Assembly: GCF_000986865.1 (NCBI RefSeq)
Contig: NZ_LAVS01000001.1
Coordinates: 62,001-126,000, forward strand
Length of the DNA stretch: 64,000 nt
Source of the DNA: Rheinheimera mesophila
GTDB taxonomy: Bacteria > Pseudomonadota > Gammaproteobacteria > Enterobacterales > Alteromonadaceae
Direction: 5' to 3'
Position numbers and translations under genes: made by a program. Under the pieces are notes generated by a model that saw only the letters and a list, made by a program, of their open reading frames with translations, did not search any database and was not told the DNA's origin. Numbering within the stretch: position 1 is the first letter of the stretch; each line of letters starts with the position of its first letter. This document shows, piece after piece, positions 17,406 to 27,755 of this stretch.

Positions 17406-18674
17406 ATGACCATCACCGTCAGCCAACATACACCTGGCCAATTACGACAGACTATTCAGATCCACAGCCATCAGATCAATGCAGACTTAACCCAGGCTGC
17501 CGGAGGAACAGAGACAGGGCCTGATCCACATGATCTGTTTGATGCAGCAGTGGCGACGTGCAAAGCCATGACGTTACAATTATTTGCCAAACGCAAACAT
17601 ATTCCGTTAGACGAAGTCAAAGTAGAAATCAGCCGGGATGACAGCGCCGAAAGTAAAGGTTTGTACCAGTTGCATGCCAGGTTGGAGTTGATCGGTGATC
17701 TAACCACAGAGCAGCGCGAGCAGTTACTGGCGATAGCCGATAAATGCCCTATCCATAAATTGATGACACAAAGCGAAGTTCAGGTTCATACCAGCCTGAA
17801 AACCGAAGCAGCACCACCCATCCCGGGCGAGCCTATGATCATTCAGCCACAGGCCCGTGATATTGGTTTTATGATCAAGCGGTTATTACCCGCCAAAGCT
17901 CAGCGTCGGGTTGGGCCTTTTATTTTTGTCGATCATATGGGGCCCGCCACTTTTGTCGCAGGCAGTACCGAAGGGGATGTGCGTCAGCATCCGCATATTG
18001 GCCTGGCGACTGTCACCTATTTGTTTTCCGGCGCCATGCAACACAGTGATACTTTAGGCACCCGGCAGCGGATTGAGCCTGGTGCGATCAATCTGATGCG
18101 TGCAGGTCGTGGCATAGCGCATTCTGAACGTATTCCAGCCGATATCCGGCAAGACCAGGTACAGGTCGAGGGCATGCAAATCTGGCTGCTGTTACCTGAA
18201 GATCAGGCCGAATCGGAGCCTTCGTTTCAACATTACCCGGCGGTTCTATTCCCGCCGATGCAGGTACCAGGCTGTGAGATCAGAGTCTTACTGGGTGAAT
18301 ATTTTTCCCAGACCTCTGTGGTGAATTTTCCATCCCGCTGCTGTTATGCCGAACTGAAACTGGATCCGTGCAGCAGTCTGACTTTACCCAAGTCAGAACA
18401 GCAACTGGCGATTTATCTGGCCAAAGGCTCGTTGAAACAACCAGAGTTGAATGCAGGACAAATGCTGGTGATGACTGACGATCTGACGGTGCAGGCAGGA
18501 GATGACGGTGCGCATTTTATGCTGTTAGGTGGAGATGAAGTACCAGACCCTGTGTTGCTGAACTGGAACTTTGTAGCCCGGACGCCAGAGCGCCTGGCAC
18601 AAGCCAAAGCGGACTGGAACAGCGGTCACTTCCCCCGTTTAACCGATGATCCTGAGTGGATCCCGGCGCCATAA
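17406..18674 (+). CDS. OsmC-like peroxiredoxin fused to pirin
   Basis: A 422-residue two-domain protein. Residues 1-135 form an OsmC/Ohr-type domain with both expected cysteines, Cys52 (VATCKAM) and Cys114 (DKCPIHKL), which would reduce organic peroxides. From about 142 to the end it is a pirin-type bicupin: VGPFIFVDHMGP, the metal-site region RQHPHIGLATVTY, and HSERI. Pirins bind Fe and some have quercetinase or redox-sensing activity. The fusion suggests a protein sensing or removing oxidants. A clear AAAAGGA ribosome site lies before the ATG. It follows the photolyase operon by 59 bp and might be co-transcribed or have its own promoter. Confidence 0.9.
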   Translation: MTITVSQHTPGQLRQTIQIHSHQINADLTQAAGGTETGPDPHDLFDAAVATCKAMTLQLFAKRKHIPLDEVKVEISRDDSAESKGLYQLHARLELIGDLTTEQREQLLAIADKCPIHKLMTQSEVQVHTSLKTEAAPPIPGEPMIIQPQARDIGFMIKRLLPAKAQRRVGPFIFVDHMGPATFVAGSTEGDVRQHPHIGLATVTYLFSGAMQHSDTLGTRQRIEPGAINLMRAGRGIAHSERIPADIRQDQVQVEGMQIWLLLPEDQAESEPSFQHYPAVLFPPMQVPGCEIRVLLGEYFSQTSVVNFPSRCCYAELKLDPCSSLTLPKSEQQLAIYLAKGSLKQPELNAGQMLVMTDDLTVQAGDDGAHFMLLGGDEVPDPVLLNWNFVARTPERLAQAKADWNSGHFPRLTDDPEWIPAP

Positions 18675-18688
18675 CGCTGCGCTGACTC

Positions 18689-19627
18689 TCATTGGCTTTT
18701 ACGCGCCGCCTGATACCAGGCAGGCGGTTGCTGATCAAGCCAAAGTACAATCCGGCTCAGACTGTCAAACATCCGCTGCAGATACTCAGGTTTAATCTTT
18801 TGCCAGTCATCTTCTGCAGTATGGTAATGGCTGTGACCATCAACACCAAAAAACAGAAAAGGAATACCAGCCCGCCGAAATGGCGCATGATCACTGGCAT
18901 TGGCCCAATCCAACCTGTGCTGGCCTCGCAGCCCCTTGCCGCGGTGTCTTAACTTCACTTTCACTGCAAACTGCTGATTTTTCAAATAATCTGATACGCC
19001 AGGTAAGGAAAAAGTACCATACAGATACAACTGATTAAAACGCTCACCACGACTGAGCATATCAAGATTGAGATTCAAAGCGACTTGCTCAAGCGGCACT
19101 GCAGGTGATGCGACAAATGCTTTCGCGCCGTACAAGCCCGATTCCTCGGCATCAGTGGCGATAAAAAGATAACTGTACGATGGGCAAGGCTGGTTCTTTA
19201 ACAACTCAGCTAAAGCCAGCATGGTAGCGACCCCTGATGCGTTATCATCAGCACCGTTATAGATTTTTCCAGCCACAATCCCCAGATGATCATAATGGGC
19301 TGTCATCACTATGTAGCGATCAGGCCAGCTACAGCCCGCTAACCTGGCAATCAGGTTAATGCCCTGCTGTTGGCTAAACCCTGTACTGTACTGAAACGGG
19401 TGGCGAAAATCGACCTGCAGGCTGTCTAATTGGAGGCCGGAAAAACGCTGTTGAATATAGAGTCGGGCCAGCTCGGCTCCTGCTTCTGCCGTTTTTCGTC
19501 CAACCATTCGATCATCGGACAACTGCTGAATATCCTGCAGCAATTGCGGCTGAGCCCTGAGGGGAAACCATGTCGGCAGAACCAACAGGCTGAAGCATAA
19601 ATACACCGCCAACTGCTGTTTCACCAC
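18689..19627 (-). CDS. Secreted M28-family aminopeptidase
   Basis: A 312-residue protein with a signal peptide (cleavage near PLRAQ) and a complete M28 metallopeptidase domain. The di-zinc ligands are visible in MTAHYDHLG, GADDNASG, DAEESGLYG, LNLDMLSRG and SDHAPFRRAG. It probably releases N-terminal residues from peptides in the periplasm or outside the cell. The start is GTG, supported by AAGGAG seven bases upstream. It ends 14 bp from the convergent OsmC-pirin stop and follows the TPR lipoprotein gene by 18 bp, so it is probably the second gene of an operon. Confidence 0.88.
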   Translation of the reverse strand: MVKQQLAVYLCFSLLVLPTWFPLRAQPQLLQDIQQLSDDRMVGRKTAEAGAELARLYIQQRFSGLQLDSLQVDFRHPFQYSTGFSQQQGINLIARLAGCSWPDRYIVMTAHYDHLGIVAGKIYNGADDNASGVATMLALAELLKNQPCPSYSYLFIATDAEESGLYGAKAFVASPAVPLEQVALNLNLDMLSRGERFNQLYLYGTFSLPGVSDYLKNQQFAVKVKLRHRGKGLRGQHRLDWANASDHAPFRRAGIPFLFFGVDGHSHYHTAEDDWQKIKPEYLQRMFDSLSRIVLWLDQQPPAWYQAARKSQ

Positions 19628-19645
19628 GACAAGACTCCTTTGTGA

Positions 19646-20827
19646 TCAATGCTGTACACTGGCCGTTGTCAGCACTCTGATCTTATCCTGATAGCGTTCT
19701 TTATCTTTACGGCTGGGTGCCGATTGTTCAGCCAATTGCAGATAATGAGTCGCTTTATCCCGCATTCCCAAGGACAGATGCGCTTTGGCTAATCCAAACA
19801 TGGCTTCAGATGATTTTTTGTCCAACACCAGGCCGCGCTTAAAGTGTTGAATAGCTTTATCAGGTAATCCCGCTGCCAAGGATTCATTACCCAGCATAAT
19901 GTGATAATACGGATTCTGATTTCTCCTGACGGCGACAAAACGACTGAGCTGCTCAGCTTTTTCAGTTTCGCCAATGGCCTCATACAACAAAGCTAAATTT
20001 GCTTTCGGATTTAACTGATCCGGAGCGAGCTGCCCTGCCAGAATATAAGCCTGTTCAGCCAGTTTATATTGTTGTTTTTGCCGGTATAACACCGCAAGGT
20101 TATTCCAGTTTTCAGCAGCAGTAGGGTCGGCAGCAACAGCCGCTTTTAGATAGGCATAGGACAGATCATACTGACCATGCACCATAGCCTCTGCCGCTTT
20201 GTTGTTGTAGAACATCGAGATCACCTGAGTTCTTTTCAATTGCCTGGAAGGAAAATGACTCTTGTTGTTTTCTACATCAAAATCAATGATGTAATTAAAC
20301 TTATCAAAACTTTGACTCCCATCCATGCCCGCATTTTTACCGCCAACAATTTTGAGATTCACATGACCATTCAGCAAGCTGTAGCCATTATTCTGCGTCC
20401 AGTATTCCGGGATCTTAATATCTCTGAACTCGGCGTACAGACCAATTTCCTGCGCCAGACTGTAGGATAAAATGGTCAAAGACAAACAATTCGCTTGCCT
20501 TGCAGCCAGAGTCTCAGCCGCGGTTAAGGTGGCATCATTTTGATACAGCAAACTACTGCCTTTTTTTGAAAATAAATAATTCAGCAGCAAATCAGTTTTT
20601 ACTTGCACCGACGTCACAGGCCGGATCAGGGACTGTAGCTCTGTGATGGTTGGTTCAGGCAGAGCAAAAATCTGTTCCGGGCTCTCGATAGAGCCTGAAA
20701 TGGGCTGGAATAAATCATCCTTGAACAAAGTTTCCGGGGCCGGGCCCTGAAAACTGTTTTGCTGGCATCCTGCTAACAGTGCAACCAGGCAAAGGTTCAG
20801 AACAAGTTTCATAGCCATCATCTGCAT
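19646..20827 (-). CDS. Lipoprotein with transglutaminase-like domain and TPR repeats
   Basis: A 393-residue protein with a lipoprotein signal (LCLVALLAGC), so membrane-anchored. Residues about 80-200 contain AARQANCLSLTILSYSLAQE and NGHVNLKI, which look like the Cys and His blocks of a transglutaminase-like fold. Residues about 225-380 hold at least four TPR units (NNLAVLYRQKQQYKLAEQAY, ANLALLYEAIGETEKAEQ, MLGNESLAAGLPDKAIQHF, GLAKAHLSLGMRDKATHYL). The function is unknown; such proteins often act as scaffolds. Several ATGs lie close together, and 20812 (MKLVLNLC) is a good alternative start. The gene precedes the M28 peptidase. Confidence 0.8.
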   Translation of the reverse strand: MQMMAMKLVLNLCLVALLAGCQQNSFQGPAPETLFKDDLFQPISGSIESPEQIFALPEPTITELQSLIRPVTSVQVKTDLLLNYLFSKKGSSLLYQNDATLTAAETLAARQANCLSLTILSYSLAQEIGLYAEFRDIKIPEYWTQNNGYSLLNGHVNLKIVGGKNAGMDGSQSFDKFNYIIDFDVENNKSHFPSRQLKRTQVISMFYNNKAAEAMVHGQYDLSYAYLKAAVAADPTAAENWNNLAVLYRQKQQYKLAEQAYILAGQLAPDQLNPKANLALLYEAIGETEKAEQLSRFVAVRRNQNPYYHIMLGNESLAAGLPDKAIQHFKRGLVLDKKSSEAMFGLAKAHLSLGMRDKATHYLQLAEQSAPSRKDKERYQDKIRVLTTASVQH

Positions 20828-21027
20828 TTGTGTTTGATGATTAAACTATAGGGTATTTTTAGTTGCTTTCGTGTGCTGCAGCAAACCTCTCATCCCATTT
20901 TTCCGTCCTTCGGTAAATTTAGAAAATCTAGTACCTATAGCAGAAAATATCTTTGCATATTTATCATATTTGCACTATTAATCAAAGCTACTATTTTGTT
21001 CAAATAACCAGCAAGAGGTGACTATCG

Positions 21028-21723
21028 ATGGAACAATCGTCACATTCACCCGTCGTCCATGAAAAAATTCGCCATTTACACCCAGGTTCTTTGGTCGATT
21101 TGCAATTTTCGCAACCCAGCAGCTTAAGGATCCGGACCTCTTTGGTCGGCTATGAAAAAAATCGCTATCTGGTATTAAAACTGCCACAACAGGTGATTGA
21201 TGGCGGCTATAAGGATATTTTTGCTGAGGGCAATATGACGGTAGTACGTTGTTTGCTGGAAGGTGAATTAGGCGAATGCATTGCCTTTCGGGCCATGATT
21301 AAAACCGTGTCGCATCATCCGGTACATCTGTTATTTCTCGAATACCCTCAGGAAATCGAAAATCGCTCTTTACGGGCCAAACAACGGATCCGGGCCTTTA
21401 TTCCGGCTTATGTCAGTCCGGTAGAACAAGGGGCTTTGCCCGAGACTTTTTCGCTCTATAACGGCTTTGTGATTGATATTTCGCCTTGTGGCTGTCGTTT
21501 TTCAATGAAACTGCACGCACATGCCAGTCAGATCAATAAAGTGGCCGTCATGATGGAGCTGTTGGTGCCAGGCGAAGAAGAGCGAATTCAGTTACCCGGC
21601 GAAATAATGAACTGTCATCTGGAACTACAGGAGTTATCTTTGGGCATTAAATTTGATTTACCGGAGCGACAGGTCGCTAAAATGTTGCAACGTTTTATTG
21701 TTGACCCGGCTATCGCCAGTTAA
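21028..21723 (+). CDS. PilZ-domain c-di-GMP effector with YcgR-like N terminus
   Basis: A 231-residue cytoplasmic protein. The N-terminal half (LHPGSLVDLQFSQPSSLRIRT, VGYEKNRYLVLKLP) resembles the YcgR_2 or flagellar-brake-type flap domain. The C-terminal half is PilZ, with an Arg-rich entry motif (RAKQRIRAFIPA) and the DISPCGCRFS loop, the two parts that bind c-di-GMP. It may link c-di-GMP, made by several cyclases in this window, to motility or surface behaviour; the target is not indicated. AAGAGG lies nine bases before the ATG. It stands alone and is convergent with metH. Confidence 0.85.
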   Translation: MEQSSHSPVVHEKIRHLHPGSLVDLQFSQPSSLRIRTSLVGYEKNRYLVLKLPQQVIDGGYKDIFAEGNMTVVRCLLEGELGECIAFRAMIKTVSHHPVHLLFLEYPQEIENRSLRAKQRIRAFIPAYVSPVEQGALPETFSLYNGFVIDISPCGCRFSMKLHAHASQINKVAVMMELLVPGEEERIQLPGEIMNCHLELQELSLGIKFDLPERQVAKMLQRFIVDPAIAS

Positions 21724-21730
21724 ATTCAGG

Positions 21731-21750
21731 GGCAGAGCTCTGGCTCTGCC
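21731..21750. terminator. Hairpin between PilZ gene and metH
   Basis: GGCAGAGC and GCTCTGCC pair around TCTG, between two convergent stop codons. There is no T-run. Confidence 0.5.
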
Positions 21751-21754
21751 ATCC

Positions 21755-24382
21755 TTAACCTAAATTCGGTGCTAACCAGCTTTCAGCTTGTTCTGCAGTC
21801 CAGCCTTTTTTCGCGGCGTATTCATCTTTTTGATCTGTGCCAATTTTACTGACCGCAAAGTATTTACTATCCGGATGGGCAAAGTACCAACCACTAACCG
21901 CAGCGCCTGGCCACATGGCGTAACTTTCCGTGAGCTTTATACCTGTTTGGGCTTCTACATCCAGCAGTTGCCACAAGGTGGCTTTTTCTGTGTGTTCAGG
22001 ACAGGCCGGATAACCGGGCGCGGGCCTGATGCCCTGATACAACTCACGAATAAGCTGCTCGTTATCCAGCTTTTCATCCGGCGCATAACCCCAGAATTCA
22101 CGACGCACTTTCATATGCAGGTATTCAGCTAAGGCTTCGGCCAGACGGTCTGCCAAGGCTTTGACCATAATGCTGTTGTAATCATCGTGCTGGGCGGCAA
22201 ATTTATCCGCCAGTTCATCGGCGCCAAAGCCTGTGCTGACGGCAAAACCGCCTATATAGTCGGCAATGCCCGACCCGACAGGCGCCACGAAGTCGGCTAA
22301 GCAACAGTTGGGATTGTCGTTACGTAGCTGCAATTGCTGCCGTAAATTAAATAAACGACAACGCTCCACTGTTCTGCTCTCATCGGTGTAGACAATAATG
22401 TCGTCACCGTCACTATTGGCCGGAAAGAAACCAAACACGGCTTTGCCCTGCACTTTGTTCTGCCGGATCATTAAATCCAGAATGGCATTGGCATCTTTGT
22501 GCACCCGGCGAGCTTCCATACCCACTTCAGGGTGATTCAAAATGGCCGGAAATTTACCGGATAACTGCCAGGTCAGGAAAAATGGTGTCCAGTCGATGTA
22601 ATCGCGCAGGACCTGTAGGTCCACATCCTGCCATAAATGCACACCAGGGTGTTTTGGTGCAGCAGCCACTTTGGTTAAATCCAGCCGGAATTTATTGGCT
22701 CTGGCTTGCTCCAGCGTCAGTAACTTTTCACCAGGGCGGCTGCGGGCATGCTGATCACGGGCTCTGTCGTATTCGTCATTGACCCGCTGTAAAAAGGCCG
22801 GTTTATGTTCTTTGCTAATAAGCGACTGCACCACTGAGACGCTGCGCGACGCATTGGGCACATAGACCACACCATGTGGGTAATTGGGCGCAATTTTGAT
22901 CGCAGTATGAGCTTTGGACGTGGTAGCGCCGCCTATCAGTAACGGGATATCAAAACCTAAGCGGCTCATTTCTTTCGCCACATGCACCATCTCATCCAAA
23001 GAAGGCGTAATAAGGCCAGACAAGCCAATAATATCAACATTCAGCTCTTTGGCTTTTTGCAGCAAAGTCGCACAAGGCACCATCACGCCAAGGTCGATGA
23101 CTTCATAGTTATTGCACTGCAGCACTACACCGACAATGTTTTTGCCTATGTCGTGCACATCACCTTTGACTGTGGCCATCAGCACTTTGCCCTGCGCCTG
23201 AGCGCCAGTGCCGGCTTTTTCCAGTTCGATAAAAGGTTGTAAATAAGCCACAGCTTTTTTCATCACCCGGGCCGATTTCACTACCTGAGGCAGAAACATT
23301 TTGCCTTCACCAAATAAGTCACCGACCACGTTCATGCCGTCCATCAGCGGGCCTTCAATTACATGCAAAGGCCGCTCTACCGTTAAACGGGCTTCTTCGG
23401 TGTCCTGATCGATAAAGTCGGTGATGCCTTTCACCAAGGCATGTTCAAGACGTTTATTGACTGGCCAGGCGCGCCAGGCTTCATCTTCTTTAACGGCCAC
23501 AGCACCATCGCCTTTAAATTCGGCGGCAATATCTAGTAAACGCTCGGTGGCATCATCGCGGCGGTTTAAGATCACATCTTCCACCCGCTCGCGCAGTAAC
23601 TCTGGAATATCGTCATAGACCGCCAACTGACCGGCGTTGACTATGCCCATATCCATACCAGCACCAATGGCGTGGTACAAAAATACCGAGTGCATGGCTT
23701 CACGCACCGGGTCGTTACCGCGGAACGAAAAGGAGATATTCGACACACCACCAGAGATCTTGGCATAAGGGCACAAGCGCTTGATTTCACGGGTGGCTTC
23801 AATAAAGTCGACCGCATAATTGTTATGCTCTTCGATTCCTGTGGCCACAGCAAAGATATTTGGGTCGAAAATGATATCTTCTGGCGGAAAACCAATTTGA
23901 TTGACCAGAATGTCATAAGCGCGCTGACAGATTTCGACTTTACGCGCTTTGGTATCGGCCTGACCTTGTTCATCAAAAGCCATCACCACCACGGCCGCGC
24001 CATAACGACGCAACAATTTAGCCTGATATAAAAACGGCTCTATGCCTTCTTTCAGCGAAATAGAGTTCACAACAGGTTTGCCCTGAATACATTTTAGCGC
24101 CGCTTCGATCACCTCCCATTTCGACGAGTCGACCATAATAGGCACGCGGGAAATATCGGGTTCAGAGGCCAGTAAATTCAGGTAACGCACCATGGCGGCC
24201 TTGCTATCGAGCATAGCCTCGTCCATGTTGATGTCGATGATCTGCGCACCATTTTCAACCTGCTGGCGTGCTACATCCAAAGCTTTTTCGTATTCGCCTT
24301 CTAAAATCAGCTTTTTAAACCGGGCTGAGCCAGTGACGTTAGTACGTTCACCAACGTTAATAAAACGGGCTTGTTGTCGCAT
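21755..24382 (-). CDS. metH: Cobalamin-dependent methionine synthase, C-terminal cistron (folate, B12 and activation domains)
   Basis: An 875-residue protein matching MetH without its first domain. It begins with the methyltetrahydrofolate-binding domain ([28 protein letters not shown]), then the cobalamin domain with the axial-His motif [14 protein letters not shown], and ends with the AdoMet-dependent reactivation domain ([15 protein letters not shown]). It transfers methyl from folate to homocysteine through B12, but needs the homocysteine-binding half made by the preceding gene. Stop and start overlap as TAATG, so the two halves are made together. The ATG at 24382 is preferred over a GTG two codons earlier because its alignment with MetH starts immediately. 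Confidence 0.93.
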   Translation of the reverse strand: MRQQARFINVGERTNVTGSARFKKLILEGEYEKALDVARQQVENGAQIIDINMDEAMLDSKAAMVRYLNLLASEPDISRVPIMVDSSKWEVIEAALKCIQGKPVVNSISLKEGIEPFLYQAKLLRRYGAAVVVMAFDEQGQADTKARKVEICQRAYDILVNQIGFPPEDIIFDPNIFAVATGIEEHNNYAVDFIEATREIKRLCPYAKISGGVSNISFSFRGNDPVREAMHSVFLYHAIGAGMDMGIVNAGQLAVYDDIPELLRERVEDVILNRRDDATERLLDIAAEFKGDGAVAVKEDEAWRAWPVNKRLEHALVKGITDFIDQDTEEARLTVERPLHVIEGPLMDGMNVVGDLFGEGKMFLPQVVKSARVMKKAVAYLQPFIELEKAGTGAQAQGKVLMATVKGDVHDIGKNIVGVVLQCNNYEVIDLGVMVPCATLLQKAKELNVDIIGLSGLITPSLDEMVHVAKEMSRLGFDIPLLIGGATTSKAHTAIKIAPNYPHGVVYVPNASRSVSVVQSLISKEHKPAFLQRVNDEYDRARDQHARSRPGEKLLTLEQARANKFRLDLTKVAAAPKHPGVHLWQDVDLQVLRDYIDWTPFFLTWQLSGKFPAILNHPEVGMEARRVHKDANAILDLMIRQNKVQGKAVFGFFPANSDGDDIIVYTDESRTVERCRLFNLRQQLQLRNDNPNCCLADFVAPVGSGIADYIGGFAVSTGFGADELADKFAAQHDDYNSIMVKALADRLAEALAEYLHMKVRREFWGYAPDEKLDNEQLIRELYQGIRPAPGYPACPEHTEKATLWQLLDVEAQTGIKLTESYAMWPGAAVSGWYFAHPDSKYFAVSKIGTDQKDEYAAKKGWTAEQAESWLAPNLG

Positions 24383-25446
24383 TACCACTCCAGACCAAAG
24401 GCTTCCAGGCCAGACAAATAAAACTGGTGTGTTTTCTGTTTCGGCTGACGAGCAGGCTTTCCTGCCACTACAGCGCTGATCGCTTTGATATGCTCAGGCG
24501 TGGTACCACAACAGCCACCGACAATATTCAAAAAGCCCTGCTCGGCCCAGTCAGCTATTTCTTTGGCCATCTCTGCTGCACCTAAATCGTATTCACCAAA
24601 TTCATTCGGTAAGCCGGCGTTTGGATGCACTGAGACATAACATTCTGAAATACCGGATAACGTCTCGACATAAGGCCGCAATAAATCAGGGCCTAAAGCA
24701 CAGTTCAGGCCAAAACTGACCGGCTCAACATGAGAAAGAGAGTGGTAAAAAGCTTCTGTGGTTTGGCCGGATAAGGTACGACCTGAGGCATCGGTGATAG
24801 TGCCGGAGATCATCACAGGTAAACTGTAGCCCAGTTCATCAAACACCTGCAGTACAGCAAAAGCTGCGGCTTTGGCGTTTAGCGTATCAAAAATGGTTTC
24901 CAGCATAATAATGTCAGCACCGCCTTCGATCAGTGCATGGGTCGACTCGGCATAAGCGCTGACTAAAGTATCAAAATCGATATTACGATACCCCGGGTCA
25001 TTCACATCGGGTGAAATAGAGGCGGTTCTATTGGTAGGGCCTAGTACCCCGGCGACAAACCGTGGTTTGTCCGGTGTGCTGTATTCATCACAGGCCCGGC
25101 GCGCTAAAGCGGCCGACTCACGATTGATTCGGGCTGATAGATGCGACATATCGTAATCCGCCATAGCGATGGGCGTAGCGTTAAAACTATTGGTTTCGAT
25201 AATGTCAGCCCCTGCCGCCAGATATTGCCGATGGATATCCAGAATTAATGCGGGTTTGGTCAGCACCAATAAATCGTTATTGCCTTTCAGATCAGTGGGC
25301 CAGTCGGCAAACTCAGTGCCACGGTAATCCGCTTCCTGTAATTTATACTGCTGGATCATGGTGCCCATAGCTCCATCGAGCACCAGAATACGCTCTGCCA
25401 GCAGAGCACGAAGGACGTCCGGAGTTAACACACGGCTATTGGTCAT
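24382..25446 (-). CDS. metH: Methionine synthase, N-terminal cistron (homocysteine S-methyltransferase domain)
   Basis: A 354-residue protein equal to the first domain of Met[22 protein letters not shown], and the zinc-binding cysteines in GLNCALGP and [10 protein letters not shown]. It binds and activates homocysteine. It stops in the linker (FYLSGLEAF) where one-piece MetH continues to the folate domain, and the second half starts at the same point. All motifs are intact in both halves and the break falls between domains, so this looks like a real split gene rather than a decayed one. It overlaps metA by four bases (ATGA). Confidence 0.9.
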   Translation of the reverse strand: MTNSRVLTPDVLRALLAERILVLDGAMGTMIQQYKLQEADYRGTEFADWPTDLKGNNDLLVLTKPALILDIHRQYLAAGADIIETNSFNATPIAMADYDMSHLSARINRESAALARRACDEYSTPDKPRFVAGVLGPTNRTASISPDVNDPGYRNIDFDTLVSAYAESTHALIEGGADIIMLETIFDTLNAKAAAFAVLQVFDELGYSLPVMISGTITDASGRTLSGQTTEAFYHSLSHVEPVSFGLNCALGPDLLRPYVETLSGISECYVSVHPNAGLPNEFGEYDLGAAEMAKEIADWAEQGFLNIVGGCCGTTPEHIKAISAVVAGKPARQPKQKTHQFYLSGLEAFGLEW

Positions 25447-26369
25447 AACTGCTGCCCTATCTGCTGAATATCAAAAGGTGTGGCTTGGTACACATAATAA
25501 TTCAGCCAGTTGCTGAACAATAAAAAAGCATGACTTTGCCATAACTTATGGGGACCCTTGGCCGGATCGTTGTGTTTATAGTAGTTCTCAGGGATTTTTG
25601 GCTCAAGACCTGCCGCCAGATCACGCTGGTACTCATCATTTAAGGTGGTTAAATCATATTCAGGGTGGCCTGTAACAAAAACCCGGCTACCACTGCTGTT
25701 TTGCAGCAAATAAGCTCCTGTCACGTCCGCTTCTGCTAATACGTGCAAATCCGGGTGTTGCTGGTATTTTTGCTTTGGTACCTGGGCATAACGGGAATGC
25801 GGTACTAAAAACTCATCGTCAAACCCCCGCACTAATGGGCTTAATGGCTGACAAACCTTTTGCCAGTAGACCCCTGATAATTTTTCACCACGAATTTCGC
25901 GCTGCAACCCGTAATAATGATACAAAGCCGCATGAGCAGCCCAGCACAAAAACAAAGTGGAGGTGACATGACGGTCCGCCCAGGTCAGAATTTCTGCCAA
26001 TTGAGGCCAGTAACTGACATCTTCGTAATTGACTAAACCCAAAGGCGCCCCCGTGATAATCAAACCATCATAGTTTTTCTGCTGTACATCAGAGAAATAG
26101 CGGTAAAAACAATCCAGATGATTTTGCGGCGTGTGTTTGCTGACATGGTTATCAAGGCGTATCAGCTCCACATCCACTTGCAACGGGCTATTGGCCAATA
26201 AGCGCAATAACTGAATTTCAGTGGCGACTTTGTTTGGCATTAAATTCAGAATGGCGATTTTCAGCGGCCGGATATCCTGTGACAAAGCCCTGCTTTCGGT
26301 CATGACAAATACATTCTCCGCAGAAAGAGCTTCCACTGCAGGTAACTGATCAATGACTTTAATAGGCAT
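25443..26369 (-). CDS. metA: Homoserine O-succinyltransferase (MetA)
   Basis: A 308-residue enzyme for the first committed step of methionine synthesis, acylating homoserine. It shows [18 protein letters not shown], the catalytic Cys142 in [11 protein letters not shown], and the His-Glu pair region VTGHPEYD. The family includes acetyl- and succinyl-transferases, so the acyl donor is not certain from sequence. It heads the operon metA-metH(N)-metH(C), all with overlapping or touching ends, behind a MetJ operator. Confidence 0.95.
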   Translation of the reverse strand: MPIKVIDQLPAVEALSAENVFVMTESRALSQDIRPLKIAILNLMPNKVATEIQLLRLLANSPLQVDVELIRLDNHVSKHTPQNHLDCFYRYFSDVQQKNYDGLIITGAPLGLVNYEDVSYWPQLAEILTWADRHVTSTLFLCWAAHAALYHYYGLQREIRGEKLSGVYWQKVCQPLSPLVRGFDDEFLVPHSRYAQVPKQKYQQHPDLHVLAEADVTGAYLLQNSSGSRVFVTGHPEYDLTTLNDEYQRDLAAGLEPKIPENYYKHNDPAKGPHKLWQSHAFLLFSNWLNYYVYQATPFDIQQIGQQL

Positions 26370-26423
26370 AGTATCTCCGACAAGGCTGAAAAATGAGGTT
26401 ACTCTGGCTTAATGCAGTGGAAA

Positions 26424-26450
26424 TGTCAACTTCTAAACGTTTAGACGTCC
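26424..26450 (-). promoter_or_regulatory. MetJ operator overlapping the metA promoter -35
   Basis: Read on the minus strand there are consecutive 8-bp met boxes GGACGTCT and AAACGTTT (26435-26450), then a weaker AGAAGTTG, running into TTGACA (26424-26429). The met-box consensus is AGACGTCT, and MetJ binds tandem boxes. The placement over the -35 element fits repression by MetJ with S-adenosylmethionine. Confidence 0.8.
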
Positions 26451-26552
26451 AAATAAATCGAAGTAACACTATCCAAAAAAACAACCTTGTCAGTCTTGCA
26501 ACGACATAGCTTTCTGACTGAGGTACAGGATAAAAAGCTGTGCCTTAAAAAC

Positions 26553-26580
26553 AACAAACCCGGCCTGAGCCGGGTTTGTT
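26553..26580 (-). terminator. recA terminator
   Basis: A perfect 12-bp stem AACAAACCCGGC / GCCGGGTTTGTT with a 4-base loop, followed on the minus strand by GTTTTTAAG. It lies about 40 bp after the recA stop. Confidence 0.85.
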
Positions 26581-26618
26581 TTCATCTGAATCTCTGTTAT
26601 TGCAGTTATTCTTCTACT

Positions 26619-27677
26619 TTACAGATCCATGTCCATATCTTCCGGCACCATACCAAAATCTTCTGCCGGTGACGGTGCACCTTTGGATGGTTCCAGTAAC
26701 AACATACGGCGTAACTCAGCTTCAATTTCTTTGGCCACCGCAGGGTTTTCCTGCAGGTACTTCATGGCGTTGGCTTTACCCTGACCAATTTTGTTACCTT
26801 TATAGGCATACCAGGCGCCAGCTTTGTCGATCAATTTATGCAGTACACCTAAGTCAATTAACTCACCGTCTTTGCTGATACCAGCGCCGTACATAATAAT
26901 AAATTCAGCTTGTTTAAAGGGTGGCGCGACTTTGTTTTTCACCACTTTAACGCGGGTTTCATTACCTGTGACTTCGTCACCTTCTTTAACTGAACCGGTA
27001 CGACGGATATCTAAACGCACTGACGCATAGAATTTTAACGCGTTACCACCTGTGGTGGTTTCAGGCGATCCAAACATCACACCAATTTTCATCCGGATTT
27101 GGTTGATGAAAATACATAAGGTATTGGAGCGTTTGATATTACCTGTCAGTTTACGCAGCGCCTGAGACATTAAACGCGCCTGTAAACCTACATGGCTGTC
27201 GCCCATATCCCCTTCAATTTCAGCACGTGGTGTTAAGGCTGCCACCGAGTCGACAATCACCACGTCTACTGCAGCAGAGCGCACTAACATGTCACAAATT
27301 TCCAGTGCCTGTTCACCTGTATCCGGCTGAGACACTAATAAATCATCGACGTTAACGCCTAATTTTTTGGCGTAAACCGGATCAAGCGCATGTTCCGCAT
27401 CGATAAAAGCACAGGTTTTCCCCATACGCTGCGCTTCAGCCACCACCTGTAGAGTTAAAGTGGTTTTACCTGAGGATTCAGGACCGTAGATCTCAACAAT
27501 ACGACCACAAGGCAAACCGCCTATGCCGAGCGCTATATCCAAACCTAACGAACCTGTTGGAATAAAGTCGATATCAAGCGCAGTGCTGTCGCCCAAACGC
27601 ATAATAGAACCTTTACCAAACTGGCGTTCGATTTGACCTAAGGCGGCGGTCAGTGCTTTTTGTTTATTGTCGTCCAT
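26619..27677 (-). CDS. recA: Recombinase RecA
   Basis: A 352-residue RecA with Walker [10 protein letters not shown], the MAW region, Walker [12 protein letters not shown]1 and L2 loops ([39 protein letters not shown]) and the acidic C-terminal tail ([14 protein letters not shown]). It drives homologous recombination and switches on the SOS response by stimulating LexA cleavage. The ATG at 27677 is chosen over one 11 codons upstream because GGAGAG precedes it at the right distance and the protein then begins like other RecA proteins. Upstream lie a LexA box and a strong promoter. Confidence 0.98.
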   Translation of the reverse strand: MDDNKQKALTAALGQIERQFGKGSIMRLGDSTALDIDFIPTGSLGLDIALGIGGLPCGRIVEIYGPESSGKTTLTLQVVAEAQRMGKTCAFIDAEHALDPVYAKKLGVNVDDLLVSQPDTGEQALEICDMLVRSAAVDVVIVDSVAALTPRAEIEGDMGDSHVGLQARLMSQALRKLTGNIKRSNTLCIFINQIRMKIGVMFGSPETTTGGNALKFYASVRLDIRRTGSVKEGDEVTGNETRVKVVKNKVAPPFKQAEFIIMYGAGISKDGELIDLGVLHKLIDKAGAWYAYKGNKIGQGKANAMKYLQENPAVAKEIEAELRRMLLLEPSKGAPSPAEDFGMVPEDMDMDL

Positions 27678-27714
27678 TGCTCTCTCCGGTGGATTCTTGG
27701 ATGCACTCAAAGTG

Positions 27715-27755
27715 CTGTATGCTCATACAGTAGTCTTTTTGCTTTAGTCTGTCAA
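27715..27755 (-). promoter_or_regulatory. recA promoter with LexA (SOS) box
   Basis: On the minus strand TTGACA (27750-27755) and TACTGT (27727-27732) are spaced by 17 bp. The SOS box CTGTATGAGCATACAG (27715-27730) fits CTGT-N8-ACAG and overlaps the -10 element. The -35 element lies over the last codons of the cinA-like gene, which ends at 27744. Confidence 0.92.

Noticed and set aside
24382-24388. GTG start of the second metH half two codons before the ATG
   Set aside because: The ATG in TAATG is adjacent, gives the expected protein start and fits coupled translation.
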